This document shows positions 15,719-24,938 of a DNA stretch of 64,000 bases, piece by piece. The stretch is from JBFMFR01 sp040752025 (lineage in GTDB: Bacteria; Chloroflexota; Anaerolineae; Anaerolineales; UBA4823). Location of the stretch: positions 30,401 through 94,400 of the forward strand of contig JBFMFR010000024.1 in NCBI GenBank assembly GCA_040752025.1, in the 5' to 3' direction. Below the pieces are notes generated by a model. It saw only the letters and a program-made list of their open reading frames with translations, ran no database searches and was not told where the DNA came from. A program made the position numbers and the translations under genes. Numbering within the stretch: position 1 is the first letter of the stretch; the number at the start of each line of letters is the position of its first letter.

Positions 15719-16480
15719 TTAGGGATCACTCGTGGCTCCCTTTTTAATATTATAAAGTTTTTTGATTATCAAATCTGCAATACTTTCTAACTCGCTATAT
15801 TCGGATGCTGATAACTCCACAGTTTTTGAATGAACCAAGGAGTTCCTTTTATCTAGCAATTTCAGATACAGTTTTGAATCCGATTGACTAATTATCTGGA
15901 ACTTCAATAGATTGTTTAATAAATCCCTAATGGGCATGTTGCCAACATTAGATTCTCCTATGAGATAGGAAATTACTTCTCTGGATAATATTTCGATATC
16001 TCTCCACTTCGATATAAAGAGCATGGAATAATCATTTGTGTCTGAAGTGGAGTCTCTTTTTGAAGAAAGGAGAGAGTCAAATGACACAACGCGTTTAGTG
16101 TTTAAGTAATATGCAGATAAGCTGAATAAAGCTAAAAGGGCACCAACTAAGCTGAGTATTTCGGGAAGATAACTTGGGAGTAAAAGGAATTGGTTCATAA
16201 TATAACCAATAAGAGACATTATCATCCCTAGGAAAGCATACATGATAAACAGTCTTTCAATAAACTTGGCCCTTTTGGATGTTCCGAATGATTCCATTTT
16301 CTGTAAGGCATCAAGAATATCCCTTACTGAAATTTCTCGGACTTCTCCTGTTATATCTGAAGCACTTTTGTTTGCCTCTTTTAGCAGTTGAAGCCTATAA
16401 TCCTTGATTAGTTCATCCAAAACTTCTTCGGCTGCGGGAGTTAGTTTGGATTCTAAAATTTCTTTTATCATAGTTATCAC
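15719..16480 (-). CDS. membrane protein: histone-fold-like N terminus, two helices, HEPN-like C terminus
   Basis: The 253-aa protein has three parts. Residues 10-58 (KLTPAAEEVLDELIKDY, LLKEANKSA, EISVRDILDAL) resemble helices 2-3 of a histone fold. Residues about 78-130 are two membrane helices. The cytoplasmic C-terminal domain (150-250) is helical and contains RNSLVH near 213, which fits the RxxxxH motif of HEPN ribonuclease-like domains. The frame opens with GTG at 16480, overlapping the stop of the upstream partner (GTGA); an ATG nine bases inside is an alternative start. Function is not known; HEPN domains often serve as RNA-cleaving effectors in defence and toxin systems. Confidence 0.65.
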   Translation of the reverse strand: MITMIKEILESKLTPAAEEVLDELIKDYRLQLLKEANKSASDITGEVREISVRDILDALQKMESFGTSKRAKFIERLFIMYAFLGMIMSLIGYIMNQFLLLPSYLPEILSLVGALLALFSLSAYYLNTKRVVSFDSLLSSKRDSTSDTNDYSMLFISKWRDIEILSREVISYLIGESNVGNMPIRDLLNNLLKFQIISQSDSKLYLKLLDKRNSLVHSKTVELSASEYSELESIADLIIKKLYNIKKGATSDP

Positions 16481-16860
16481 TCATTTACTGTTTGAATTGT
16501 AGTTAATATCGTTGTAATAACAACTGCAAGGGCGAAAAGTATTGGCCCCCATGTCTCAGACAATTTGTCAAATGCAAAGCCTGTTATTAAAGCACCAATT
16601 ATTGCCAATGTTTTTATTGCATAAAACCACCAATGTTTACGGGGATTTATAAATCTACGGCTTATTACAGTCGATGCGTCTTTGACATGGCTACTTGTAA
16701 TTTCAGGATTCCCTTGGGTTGTCTTGATATTTGCCTCAAGCCTATTTGCCTCCCTAATGACTTCTTGGGCATAATCAGTTGATACATTTTTCAACTCCTG
16801 CTTAGCACGGTCATTGAAATATTTTATATCATCATCTGAGACATCAATTTGTATTGGCAT
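16477..16860 (-). CDS. membrane protein with histone-fold-like N terminus
   Basis: The 127-aa protein has a helical N-terminal domain (7-72: VSDDDIKYFNDRAKQEL, YAQEVIREANRLE, then NPEITSSHVKDASTVI). Its long helix, loop and short helix with I-T-x-x-H-V-x-D-A match the helix 2, loop 2, helix 3 pattern of archaeal-type histones. Two membrane helices follow (about 78-97 and 103-122). Its stop overlaps the start of the next gene by four bases, so the two proteins are coupled, and both have a histone-like end; a heterodimer at the membrane is a natural guess. The histone assignment is by eye and needs a structure prediction. Confidence 0.6.
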   Translation of the reverse strand: MPIQIDVSDDDIKYFNDRAKQELKNVSTDYAQEVIREANRLEANIKTTQGNPEITSSHVKDASTVISRRFINPRKHWWFYAIKTLAIIGALITGFAFDKLSETWGPILFALAVVITTILTTIQTVNE

Positions 16861-17109
16861 AGTTCATAATCCTAACGATGGTGTTTGAAAAAATTATCCC
16901 ATGAAAAACGATTCCCATATTCAATATCAGCGGGCTAACCATTAGTTATGAATATTTTCAGTATATCTTGCCAATTTCATTGGTTATATAGATTCACTAG
17001 ACTTGTTATTTATAAGAGCATTATCGCAACCAAGTGGTAGTGGATTCTATTCCAGCTTGGCTATACTTTTGTGTTTCTCTTTGACTTCATGATTTGAAAT
17101 TAGGTATCG

Positions 17110-17556
17110 CTATTTTCCACGATGTGCAGGTAATGAAGCAAAGTAATTAGAAACTATTGCCATATCATGAGCTAAGGCATTTAGTGTCTTTATTTGTATG
17201 GCTCGAGCATGATTTTCTTCTTCCGCAATACTCATCCTAAAGTCTATCCATTGACCTATTGCCCATAGTGTCAAAGAAGTTATAACTGCTCCTATAAGAA
17301 GAAGGGTTGAAAATACAAGGATGGGCCAAATGGACAAAGGTTGCAGTTGAGCAACAGGCACATTGCTCCCACTGACTCCTAATAAAGAATTTTCAAACGT
17401 GTTCAGGGCTGTTCTTGCAACATCATAAAAGGCGGAAATCTTACCCCATAAGTAAATTGCAAATGCACAACCAATTATTCCAGTTATGAATGTGAAAACC
17501 GAAAATATTTTTATGGCTATTGCATAAACGGACAAAAAATAAAATTTGTTTCTCAT
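17110..17556 (-). CDS. two-helix membrane protein of unknown function
   Basis: The 148-aa protein has membrane helices at about 12-36 (FSVFTFITGIIGCAFAIYLWG) and 75-100 (WPILVFSTLLLIGAVITSLTLWA), with an extracellular loop between and a helical charged tail (EEENHARAIQIKTLNALAHDM). GAGAGGGAGAAA precedes the ATG. It is 250 bases upstream of the histone-fold pair on the same strand, and the gap between them has no gene. No family recognised. Confidence 0.65.
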   Translation of the reverse strand: MRNKFYFLSVYAIAIKIFSVFTFITGIIGCAFAIYLWGKISAFYDVARTALNTFENSLLGVSGSNVPVAQLQPLSIWPILVFSTLLLIGAVITSLTLWAIGQWIDFRMSIAEEENHARAIQIKTLNALAHDMAIVSNYFASLPAHRGK

Positions 17557-17992
17557 TTTCTCCCTCTCAATCTTGTGATTTCTACTGATGAATAATAAAT
17601 GTCTCCATGCTTCTGTCGAGGATGGTCATCAAACTAGTTGTATGGAAAGAAAATTCCTTTTTGCCGAGTCGGTTAAAACCCTTCTAATCATAGCACATTC
17701 CAGGCCTGACCGGGTAAAGAATTTCTCCCAAACCAGAACAGCCGCTCCTGATTTCCATCCATACCAGCGCCAACGCAGGAACAACCTAAACCACATGTCG
17801 AGTTGCACAGGCTAGCGGCGATCCAGGCCGCGTGGCAGACGGATAGAACGGCTCACATCCGGCCCACTTGCCCCGCGCTTACCCGCTCTCCTGATCTGCT
17901 GCATAAAAGATACAACCGGCTCCGCAAACTGGAATTGAACCTGGTGGTTGGATATCCAATAACAGGAAAATGGGAACACTTCTTTGCGATTA
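17557..17992. other. 436-base gap: right border of the AT-rich island and a decayed repeat
   Basis: Up to about 17780 there is no gene. Bases 17795-17905 are a degraded copy of the segment 19508-19640 that precedes the TolB-like lipoprotein gene (shared words GCACAGGCT, CCCACTTGCCC, CTCTCCTGATCTGCTGC). The lipoprotein gene is thus flanked by two direct copies of the same ~110 bases. Confidence 0.55.
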
Positions 17993-19504
17993 TCATCCCG
18001 CATATTTCGGTAAGCCCATCACCAGTAACCGGCCATTTACCCATTTGACTGTGTAAGGGAATTGCCAAACGGGGGGACCCTCGGTTGCGTTTGTACAGCA
18101 TTGTAAGTAAGTCTCGAAGATTGTGCCGTCGTCATATTCAAACGACACCAGGAAAAGGAATTCAAGTTGATCTGTCTCTTCCTGGAAAACCACATCATGT
18201 ACCCGCAGGCAGTTTAGACCGTTTTCCTCACAACCATTCTTTAGCAACATGGGGTGGTCTTTGGGAGGTAATCCTGGGTTCCACTCTATCAACATCGCAT
18301 AAGACCCGCCATAGAGGTCGGAAGCTTGCTCGTATTCTCCATCGTGCAATCGTTCGAAGAACTCCAGCAGGGTTTGCAAAGCCAGTGTTTTCTCCTGCTC
18401 AGAGGACAATTTCGGGGTGGGAATTGGGGTTGCTGTGGGTGGGATTAGTGTGCTGGCAAGATTGGAAAGAGCCGCTGAATATCTCCAATCCATAATTGTG
18501 GCGCTGGCCAGTGGCTCGGGCAATGGCCTCAACCCAGAGCCATCCAGGTTCATGAGATAGTTCCTGTATTGGCCATCCCGCCCGGAGTTAAACAGTATCT
18601 GCGTACCGTCCGGAGACCAGCGTGGGTTCCCATCCATGTAAGGTTCTTGAGAAAGGTTGATTTTACCGGTACCATCCGCATTGATCACGTGGATTTCACC
18701 GTATTTGTCCGGTGGTGCAGAGCCATAAATAATCCTACTGCCATCCGGCGACCAGTTTGGATCGTACACCGCGCCTGGATCGTCGGTTAGACGCTCCAAA
18801 TTGGCGCCATCACTGTTGATTAGATAGATATCCGGGTGCTTGCCACGCTCATCTGACCTGAAGGCAATTCGAGTCCCATCTGGCGACCAGGATGGTTGGC
18901 TATCCCTGCGGGGGTGATTTGTCAATTGGATCAAACTGCCGTCACCAACATCGATGATGAAAATATCGCCGCCAGAGATGAAGGCCAGGCGTTTTCCATC
19001 TGGAGACCAGGCCGGGTCAAACTCCTCGTCTTGTCTCCCGGCAGTCAGGTTCACCAGATTACTCCCATCAACGTTCATCGTATAGATGTCAGTCGAGCCA
19101 TCCGCAGGAGAATTGGCCGAGAAGGCAATTTTAGCTCCATCTGGCGATAGGGCGGCGTGGTATATACCGCTGAGATCGTCCATCAACTTGATCGTGTTCG
19201 AGCCATCGATACGGGCTGCATAGATTACCGGGTAGCCGTCTTGCGAAGAGGTGAACAGCAACCAATCCTCCCCGGTAGTGGGTTTTTCAATTGTGGGAGC
19301 AGGCAGCGTTGGCGAGGGCGTGGCGGAGGCGGTGCGCGTGGGAGGTTGAGTGGCAGACGGCCTGGGGGTGAAAGAAGCGGTGGCGGCAGGTCTTGAAGGA
19401 GCAGGTGGATGGGTGGGTAAAATTGGAACTGGGGATGGCTTGCAGGCAGACAAAATTATGCCCAGGATGAGCAGTTGGATCCAGGTGGAATAATTTCTGT
19501 TCAT
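17993..19504 (-). CDS. TolB-like beta-propeller lipoprotein
   Basis: The 503-aa protein starts at the ATG at 19504. It has a lipoprotein signal with lipobox ILSAC (Cys21), a Pro/Thr/Ser-rich linker to about 75, and six PD40 propeller blades (each with WSPDG and a strand such as RIAFRSDERG) to about 345. A second Pro-rich linker follows, then a C-terminal domain of 130 residues resembling a nuclear-transport-factor-2/SnoaL-type fold (ALQTLLEFFERLHDGEYEQASDLYGG). It should sit on the outer face of the membrane and bind a partner through the propeller. The fusion of propeller and small-ligand domain is unusual. Confidence 0.85.
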   Translation of the reverse strand: MNRNYSTWIQLLILGIILSACKPSPVPILPTHPPAPSRPAATASFTPRPSATQPPTRTASATPSPTLPAPTIEKPTTGEDWLLFTSSQDGYPVIYAARIDGSNTIKLMDDLSGIYHAALSPDGAKIAFSANSPADGSTDIYTMNVDGSNLVNLTAGRQDEEFDPAWSPDGKRLAFISGGDIFIIDVGDGSLIQLTNHPRRDSQPSWSPDGTRIAFRSDERGKHPDIYLINSDGANLERLTDDPGAVYDPNWSPDGSRIIYGSAPPDKYGEIHVINADGTGKINLSQEPYMDGNPRWSPDGTQILFNSGRDGQYRNYLMNLDGSGLRPLPEPLASATIMDWRYSAALSNLASTLIPPTATPIPTPKLSSEQEKTLALQTLLEFFERLHDGEYEQASDLYGGSYAMLIEWNPGLPPKDHPMLLKNGCEENGLNCLRVHDVVFQEETDQLEFLFLVSFEYDDGTIFETYLQCCTNATEGPPVWQFPYTVKWVNGRLLVMGLPKYAG

Positions 19505-19689
19505 ACCGGTCTCCTCAACATCGAGCTGCACAGGCTGGTGACGATCCTGGCCGCAAGGCAGATGGCCAGAACAATGCACATCCAGCCCACTTGCCCTACG
19601 CCTCCTCGCTCTCCTGATCTGCTGCGGTTGTCAAATGCCTGATCTGTCCAACAGGATTGGAAACTGCAACGAAGCAGACGCAACGATTG

Positions 19690-21036
19690 TTACTGGATCG
19701 AAACAAGATACTTCACTCCTTCCCGGCTGCCCACAAACCAATATTGCCCACTTCCTCGGAATAGCCGCATCCCTGAACAGCAATAAGCCATAGAGATTTC
19801 GTCAAATTCAGGCCCGGTGGTTTTTTCATCATAAACAACACGATACTTTTCATTTTTCTTGGAAATGTAAATTAATTTGCCCTTGATTTCATAAGGGAAA
19901 TAAGACCCTTCCAGGTGGTATTCTTCGTTAAGGTTGGCGCCGTTAACGATAATCACAGGAGTTCTGCCAGCTAATTCCCATACGAGGTTCCCCCCAATAT
20001 TCCAAAAACTTATATTTGGATCATAGGTTGTATAGTCAGCGCTTATTTTCAATAACACTTCTCCATTCTTGAATAACTCGTAATGGCAACTACCACCCTC
20101 CGCTCTATCAGCGAGCTTTGATTCATAATCGTCACTCCCGATAGTTATCCTTAAATCAATAAAGCCAGAATTTCCTAGCACACGTTCACCTCTTCTCTTT
20201 TCATCGTCAGCGCTCCATTCCGGAGGGGCAACACACCTCTTCAGAATACCCATATCTGTGACTGTCATGGCATAACTACGAAATGGCACGGCGCATTCTG
20301 TCCAGGTAAGCCCGTTTTCCAGCACGATCGTGGTGGGTGTTATCAAAACAGGAGCTGCCGGAGTTTGTGGCGAGGGTAAACGAGTTTGTGTCGAGGTGGG
20401 GCTTGGGGCCAGGGTTGGCTCAGGTGTTGATGTAGATGTAGAAGCAGGGCCTGGGGTAGCCATCCCCAAAACCTGCTTCCGGCAATCTTCCGCTTCTCGC
20501 AAGATGGCCGCGATGCGCTCATCGATATGGCCCGATTCGGAAAGCGGCGTGAGGGAGGGCAAAATAGTTTCAACCAGTTGGTGATATAAAGGCGGGTCAG
20601 GATCGCCGCCCTCGTATTGCACCTGCGTGGTTTCAAGATTGGCGCCCATGCGAAACGAGTCGGCAGCCGGGTCTATTTCGCCCGGATTCCAGGCATCGAA
20701 GAAGCCGCCAATCTCCAGGAACCGCAGCAGTTCAGTCATTCTATCTTGATCGAATTTCCCCTGCCAGCGAAGTGGCGGGGGTTGGCCTGCCATGGCGATA
20801 TCCACATAAACCAACCCGTCTCCCCAAATGCGCAGCCGCGGCTGGTATTGTGCGAGGCACTCCTCTCCGGGTAAAGGTGCAACCGGATAGGGCTGCACAT
20901 CTGCGTATAGGACGATGGTGTCTGGGCTGGGATCGTAATTCAGGGAAAGCGGGGGGACTGTGGGAACCCCGGCTGGAACGGGTGTACAGCCAATGAGTAA
21001 AACATAACAGACGAGCACAGACACAATTTGCCGCAT
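19690..21036 (-). CDS. lipoprotein of unknown function
   Basis: The 448-aa protein has a lipobox LIGC (Cys17), an N-terminal domain (30-195) of beta type with an LRIWGDGLVYVDIAM strand pair, a Thr/Ser/Pro linker (195-230) and a second, mostly beta domain. I do not recognise either domain. The linker style matches the neighbouring TolB-like protein and the C45 hydrolase, suggesting they share an export and anchoring route. A decayed piece of a paralog is at 27548-27674. Confidence 0.75.
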   Translation of the reverse strand: MRQIVSVLVCYVLLIGCTPVPAGVPTVPPLSLNYDPSPDTIVLYADVQPYPVAPLPGEECLAQYQPRLRIWGDGLVYVDIAMAGQPPPLRWQGKFDQDRMTELLRFLEIGGFFDAWNPGEIDPAADSFRMGANLETTQVQYEGGDPDPPLYHQLVETILPSLTPLSESGHIDERIAAILREAEDCRKQVLGMATPGPASTSTSTPEPTLAPSPTSTQTRLPSPQTPAAPVLITPTTIVLENGLTWTECAVPFRSYAMTVTDMGILKRCVAPPEWSADDEKRRGERVLGNSGFIDLRITIGSDDYESKLADRAEGGSCHYELFKNGEVLLKISADYTTYDPNISFWNIGGNLVWELAGRTPVIIVNGANLNEEYHLEGSYFPYEIKGKLIYISKKNEKYRVVYDEKTTGPEFDEISMAYCCSGMRLFRGSGQYWFVGSREGVKYLVSIQ

Positions 21037-21138
21037 GCTTTATCCTTTCCCTCGGATTGTGTTTGGATTTTATCAGGCAGGCGCTTTTCCTGCAATCCCG
21101 GCGAGGCTGGAAGGCTCAGGCTCGATAAATAAAGAAAA

Positions 21139-21175
21139 GAGAGCGCCTGGAAAAGGCGCTCTCCAAATCTGGCTG
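21139..21175 (-). terminator. intrinsic terminator, pentapeptide gene side
   Basis: GAGAGCGCC and GGCGCTCTC (21139-21163) form a 9-10 bp stem. Read on the minus strand, downstream of the pentapeptide gene, the stem is followed by TTTTCTTTATTT. Confidence 0.75.
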
Positions 21176-21192
21176 GCTCGGGGCGGGCTACC

Positions 21193-21969
21193 TCACAGCC
21201 AGTTCATGATCTGCTCTGCGTTCTGAAAGCCGTGGCTGGCGCTCCAGGCCAGATCTGACGGCAGGTTCGCCTGCCGCCATTGTTGGCCGCGCAAGAAATC
21301 CGCCAGGGGGACGCCATAGAAGGCGGCGATTTCCTCGGGGTTATCCAGGTCTACGTGCAGGATGCTGGCGTCGACGAAGTCGCCCGGCAGGTTGTAGCGC
21401 CCATCATAGCGGCTGCCATCCGGCAGCATGGCGCCGCGCAGCCGGCCGGCGCGGGCCAACTGCTCATCGCTGACGACGGCCGATTGCAGCCCGGCCCCAA
21501 CCAGGTTGGCCCCGGCCAGGCAGGCCTTGTCCAGCCTGGCGCCTTGCATCTTAGCCCGGATCAACCTGGCCCCTTCCAGGTTGGCGTAAGCCAGGTCCGT
21601 CCTTTCCAGGTTGGCCCGCTCCAGGTCGGCGTTGTGCAAGTTTGCGGCGCTGAGGTCGAGGCCCTGCAGGTTGGCGTAGCGCAAACGAACCCAGGCCAGG
21701 GTGTTATCGCTGAGGTTGCCCCGCGCCCTCAACTCTTCGACGGCTTGCTTCACGATGAAAGGTTCCCGGCTGCGCAGCTTGCTCAGCAGCGCAGAGAGCG
21801 GCTGTACTACACAGTAAGGTTTGCCCTGAAGTTCACGCGTGGTAGAAGAACCGCCCGCGGCAGGAGCCGCTGCGGACAGCGAGGGCAACCAGCGAGTGAA
21901 CTTTTGGTACAGGTCCCGCACCCCCCACAAAAGATCATGACGAACTTTGGTCAAGTTCTGGTTAGACAT
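21193..21969 (-). CDS. pentapeptide-repeat protein
   Basis: From the ATG at 21969 (AAAGGAGGCAGAG upstream) the protein is 258 aa. Residues about 90-185 contain some 14 A(D/N)Lxx pentapeptides (ANLQGLDLSAANLHNADLERA), which fold into a right-handed quadrilateral beta helix. The parts before and after are not recognised. Such proteins have varied roles, including DNA mimicry and complex assembly. A terminator follows the gene, so it is monocistronic. Confidence 0.85.
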   Translation of the reverse strand: MSNQNLTKVRHDLLWGVRDLYQKFTRWLPSLSAAAPAAGGSSTTRELQGKPYCVVQPLSALLSKLRSREPFIVKQAVEELRARGNLSDNTLAWVRLRYANLQGLDLSAANLHNADLERANLERTDLAYANLEGARLIRAKMQGARLDKACLAGANLVGAGLQSAVVSDEQLARAGRLRGAMLPDGSRYDGRYNLPGDFVDASILHVDLDNPEEIAAFYGVPLADFLRGQQWRQANLPSDLAWSASHGFQNAEQIMNWL

Positions 21970-22103
21970 CTCTGCCTCCTTTCCTGGCATCGTCTCCTGG
22001 CTCTTTCCTTCATAATTGTTTCTAGTATAAACAAACGCGGTTACATACCCGGTTATTAAGCGGTTACAACCCGGTTACAACCCAGGTTTGCAGAAATTGA
22101 CTT

Positions 22104-22814
22104 TCAGGATCTCGGGGTTGGACGGAACTCCTGTTCCGCAGAGATGCCCAGGGAATAGCCTGTGCCAGACACGGTTTCGATGTAAATTAATTTCGAGGGG
22201 CAGTTGTCCAGCTTTTGACGCAGGCGGTAGACCAGTTGTTTGAGCATATCCTTATCGCCGCCCAGCGGGCCCCAGACCTGGTCGATCAAGCTATCGGTGA
22301 GCATGACCTGGCCCGGGTTGAGCATCAGGATTTCCATCAGCCGGCACTCGAGCTGTGTCAGCGTGGCAAGAGGCTTCCCTTTGCAAGACAGGATGCGGCG
22401 GGAGCGGTCGAGAGTCACATCGCCGATGACCAAAGGGCCCGGCGTAGGGCGGGCGTCGCCAGCGCGGCGCAAGACTGCTTCGACCCGGGCGGCTAATTGG
22501 CGCGGGCTGAAGGGCTTGACGATGTAGTCATCGGCGCCCAGGTGCAAACCGGTCACCACGTCATCCTCATCGTCACGAACGCTGAGCATGATGATGGGCG
22601 TATTGTCCTGGGCGCGGATCTGGCGGCATACGCTCAGCCCATCCACCTTGGGCAGGTTGAGATCCAGAATAATGAGGTCAGGGGCTTCGCTGCGCCAGCG
22701 CTCGAGGGCAACGTGACCATCGTGGGCCACGATGACTTCATAACCGGCCTTGCGGAGCGTGAAAGATACTACGTCTGCCAGGGCAAAATCATCATCGACA
22801 ACCAGTGCTTTCAC
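22104..22814 (-). CDS. OmpR/PhoB family response regulator
   Basis: The GTG at 22814 is the likely start: AGGAGG is upstream and it overlaps the stop of the kinase gene (GTGA), so the 236-aa regulator is translationally coupled to its kinase. The receiver has the acid pair at 7-9, phospho-acceptor Asp51 (LIILDLNLP) and the conserved Lys in YIVKPF. The winged-helix DNA-binding domain runs from about 130 to 225 with VYRLRQKLD and GTGYSL. The last residues (AEQEFRPTPRS) are written by an 18-base variant of the hairpin repeat (22123-22140). Confidence 0.93.
   Translation of the reverse strand: MKALVVDDDFALADVVSFTLRKAGYEVIVAHDGHVALERWRSEAPDLIILDLNLPKVDGLSVCRQIRAQDNTPIIMLSVRDDEDDVVTGLHLGADDYIVKPFSPRQLAARVEAVLRRAGDARPTPGPLVIGDVTLDRSRRILSCKGKPLATLTQLECRLMEILMLNPGQVMLTDSLIDQVWGPLGGDKDMLKQLVYRLRQKLDNCPSKLIYIETVSGTGYSLGISAEQEFRPTPRS
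22123..22140 (-). repeat. 18-base hairpin unit at the 3' end of the response regulator gene
   Basis: On the minus strand TGCGGAACAGGAGTTCCG, one A shorter than the consensus; pairing arms are intact. Confidence 0.9.
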
Positions 22815-24925
22815 AGCGCCTCCTGCATGGGAATGGTGAACCAAAATATTGAACCTCCGCCGGGACGCTCGTCCACCCCCACCTCGCCTTGATGGGCCTC
22901 GACAATCGCTCGAACGACCGATAGGCCCAGGCCGATGCTATGCTGGCCGGCTTCGGCCTCTCTCAGGCGGGTAAAGGGGCGATAGAGCTTCGGGCGGTCC
23001 GAAGGCGGGACGCCGTCCCCCTGGTCGCAGACCGAAACGCGCAGGGTGCGCGGGTCTTCTATTTCCAGGCGCAGCTCGATGGCCGATTCTGGCGGGCTAT
23101 ATTTACTGGCGTTGGAGATCAAATTAACCAGCACCTGCGACAGGCGGGTCGGGTCGGCGTGGATGAAGGGTATTTCGGCAGGAATAGACAAAGTCAAATG
23201 CTGGCGCCTGCGCTCCAACAAGGGATTCATCACTTGAAGGGCTTCGACGACGACTTCGCCCAAATCCGTCGGACGGCAGCGGATGCGGAAACGACCGGCT
23301 TCGATACTGGCGCTCTCCAGCAAGTTATTGATCAAGGTCTGCAAGCCAGCCCCGCTCAAGTGGATCGAATTGAGCAATTCGGCGATTTCGGCCAGTGAAA
23401 GCTTCTCGAGATCTTCGAGCAGCAGCTCCACAGAGGCGTTCAGCGCGGCCAGGGGCGTACGGAATTCATGCGAAATATTGGCCAGGAAATAAGAGCGCAG
23501 GCGGCGGGCAGCTTCTTCCTTGCTGACATCGCGTATGACCAGCGCCACCTGGGTAGCCTCGCCCTGGGGCGATTGCAAGGGGGCGCGCGTGACGGCCAGG
23601 GAGATCTCCTCCCCCTGGCAGGTCCTGACGATGACTTGCTGGGCTGCGCCAGAGAGGGGAATGCGCTCCATGAAGTCGCTGTCGCTTTCCGACAGTGGGA
23701 AAACCTGGTAAACCGACATGCCCAGGACCTGGTCTGCTTTCCAGCCGGTGATTTGCTCGGCGCTCTGGTTGAACAAAGTCACGATGCCGCGATCGTCGAT
23801 AATGACGATGCCTTCGACGACAGACTGGATGAGGGTCTCGAACCAGGCGTTGGCGCGGGAGAGGCCTTCGTGGGCCAGCAGGGTGGCGGCGCGGCTTTTT
23901 TCGAAAGCCGCGGCCAGGGCGGCAATTTCCGATGGGCTTTCAGGGATGGGCACCGGTGAAGCGAGGTCTCCCTGGCCGATCTTGATGGCGGCGCGGGTCA
24001 AATCCTCAAGGGGCGTGGCCAAGCGCCGGGCGAGGTAGACCGCCAAACCGATGGCGGCCAAAGCCACACACAGGGTGCTGAAAGTGAGCACCAGGAAGGC
24101 GGTCCGGTTAGCGGCTAACAGGCTGGCGACAGGCAGAATGACTGCGGATAGACCGACAACCTCGCCGCGCTCGCCGGACAAAGGAAGCAGGGTAACATAA
24201 TAATGAGCATCTCGAAAATCCAGGCGCGCCGTTTGCGGCTGTCCAGAGGCGTTGGCGCGCCGGACCGCAGCGACTACGGTTTCAGGCAAAGAGCGGTCGG
24301 ACAAGGTGGTCGATACAACCTGAGGGGGCGTGGACACGCCCTCGCCGGTCAGAAAACTATGCTCAAAACCGCTTTTCATGGCCAGGCTGGAGGCATAGTT
24401 GTCGTCGAGGAAAACGCCAACCGTGACATAGGGCCCCTGGTCGGGGGAGATGGGTTTGCTAACCAGCAACGCCAATTGCGACGGATCGCCGCCCAACACC
24501 TGATAGACGGGCCCTTGTGAAAACGACGGCCTGGCAGGGTCAGAAAGTTCCGCTCCCCTGGCTAACACCTGCCCAGAGGCATCGCTCAGGAAGAGGATAT
24601 CCAGGTCAACGGTGGCTTGAAAGGTGTGCAAATAATCGTCGAGGCCGGCGGTATCGCCCAGGCGCGCCAGGTCTTGCAGGGTGGGACGCTGGGTTATCAG
24701 GGTAGCCAGGTTTTCCAGGCGCACTTCTTCCGTTTCCAATAACGCCCTGGTGACGCGCCCGCCGTCCGAAACACGCGTCCAGGCCTGGCGGTCTAATTCT
24801 GCGCGAACGCAGATGTAGGCGGGCAAACCTGCCGACAAGGTAGTGACCAGGATGATGGCAATGAAGGCGAATAGGAAACGGAGTGAAAGACTATGCAAGA
24901 AAAACGGCTTCTTCTGAAAACCCAT
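22811..24925 (-). CDS. sensor histidine kinase with extracellular sensor, HAMP and PAS
   Basis: From the ATG at 24925 the protein is 704 aa: membrane helix 1 (about 14-36), an extracellular sensor domain of double-Cache type (40-275), membrane helix 2 (about 280-303), HAMP (to 355), PAS (365-475: IQSVVEGIVIIDDRGIVTLFN), HisKA with SHEFRTPL (phospho-His near 495), and HATPase_c with NLISNASKYS, DQGDGVP and GLGLS. It phosphorylates the regulator downstream. The family often senses small organic acids through the Cache domain; the real ligand is unknown. The ribosome site before the chosen start is weak. Confidence 0.92.
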   Translation of the reverse strand: MGFQKKPFFLHSLSLRFLFAFIAIILVTTLSAGLPAYICVRAELDRQAWTRVSDGGRVTRALLETEEVRLENLATLITQRPTLQDLARLGDTAGLDDYLHTFQATVDLDILFLSDASGQVLARGAELSDPARPSFSQGPVYQVLGGDPSQLALLVSKPISPDQGPYVTVGVFLDDNYASSLAMKSGFEHSFLTGEGVSTPPQVVSTTLSDRSLPETVVAAVRRANASGQPQTARLDFRDAHYYVTLLPLSGERGEVVGLSAVILPVASLLAANRTAFLVLTFSTLCVALAAIGLAVYLARRLATPLEDLTRAAIKIGQGDLASPVPIPESPSEIAALAAAFEKSRAATLLAHEGLSRANAWFETLIQSVVEGIVIIDDRGIVTLFNQSAEQITGWKADQVLGMSVYQVFPLSESDSDFMERIPLSGAAQQVIVRTCQGEEISLAVTRAPLQSPQGEATQVALVIRDVSKEEAARRLRSYFLANISHEFRTPLAALNASVELLLEDLEKLSLAEIAELLNSIHLSGAGLQTLINNLLESASIEAGRFRIRCRPTDLGEVVVEALQVMNPLLERRRQHLTLSIPAEIPFIHADPTRLSQVLVNLISNASKYSPPESAIELRLEIEDPRTLRVSVCDQGDGVPPSDRPKLYRPFTRLREAEAGQHSIGLGLSVVRAIVEAHQGEVGVDERPGGGSIFWFTIPMQEAL

Positions 24926-24938
24926 GTGTGGAGGTATT

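Noticed and set aside
15451..15729. 92-aa minus-strand frame across the attC-like repeat
   Set aside because: It crosses the inverted repeat and the tRNA-like end, has no ribosome site and no similarity; a chance frame.
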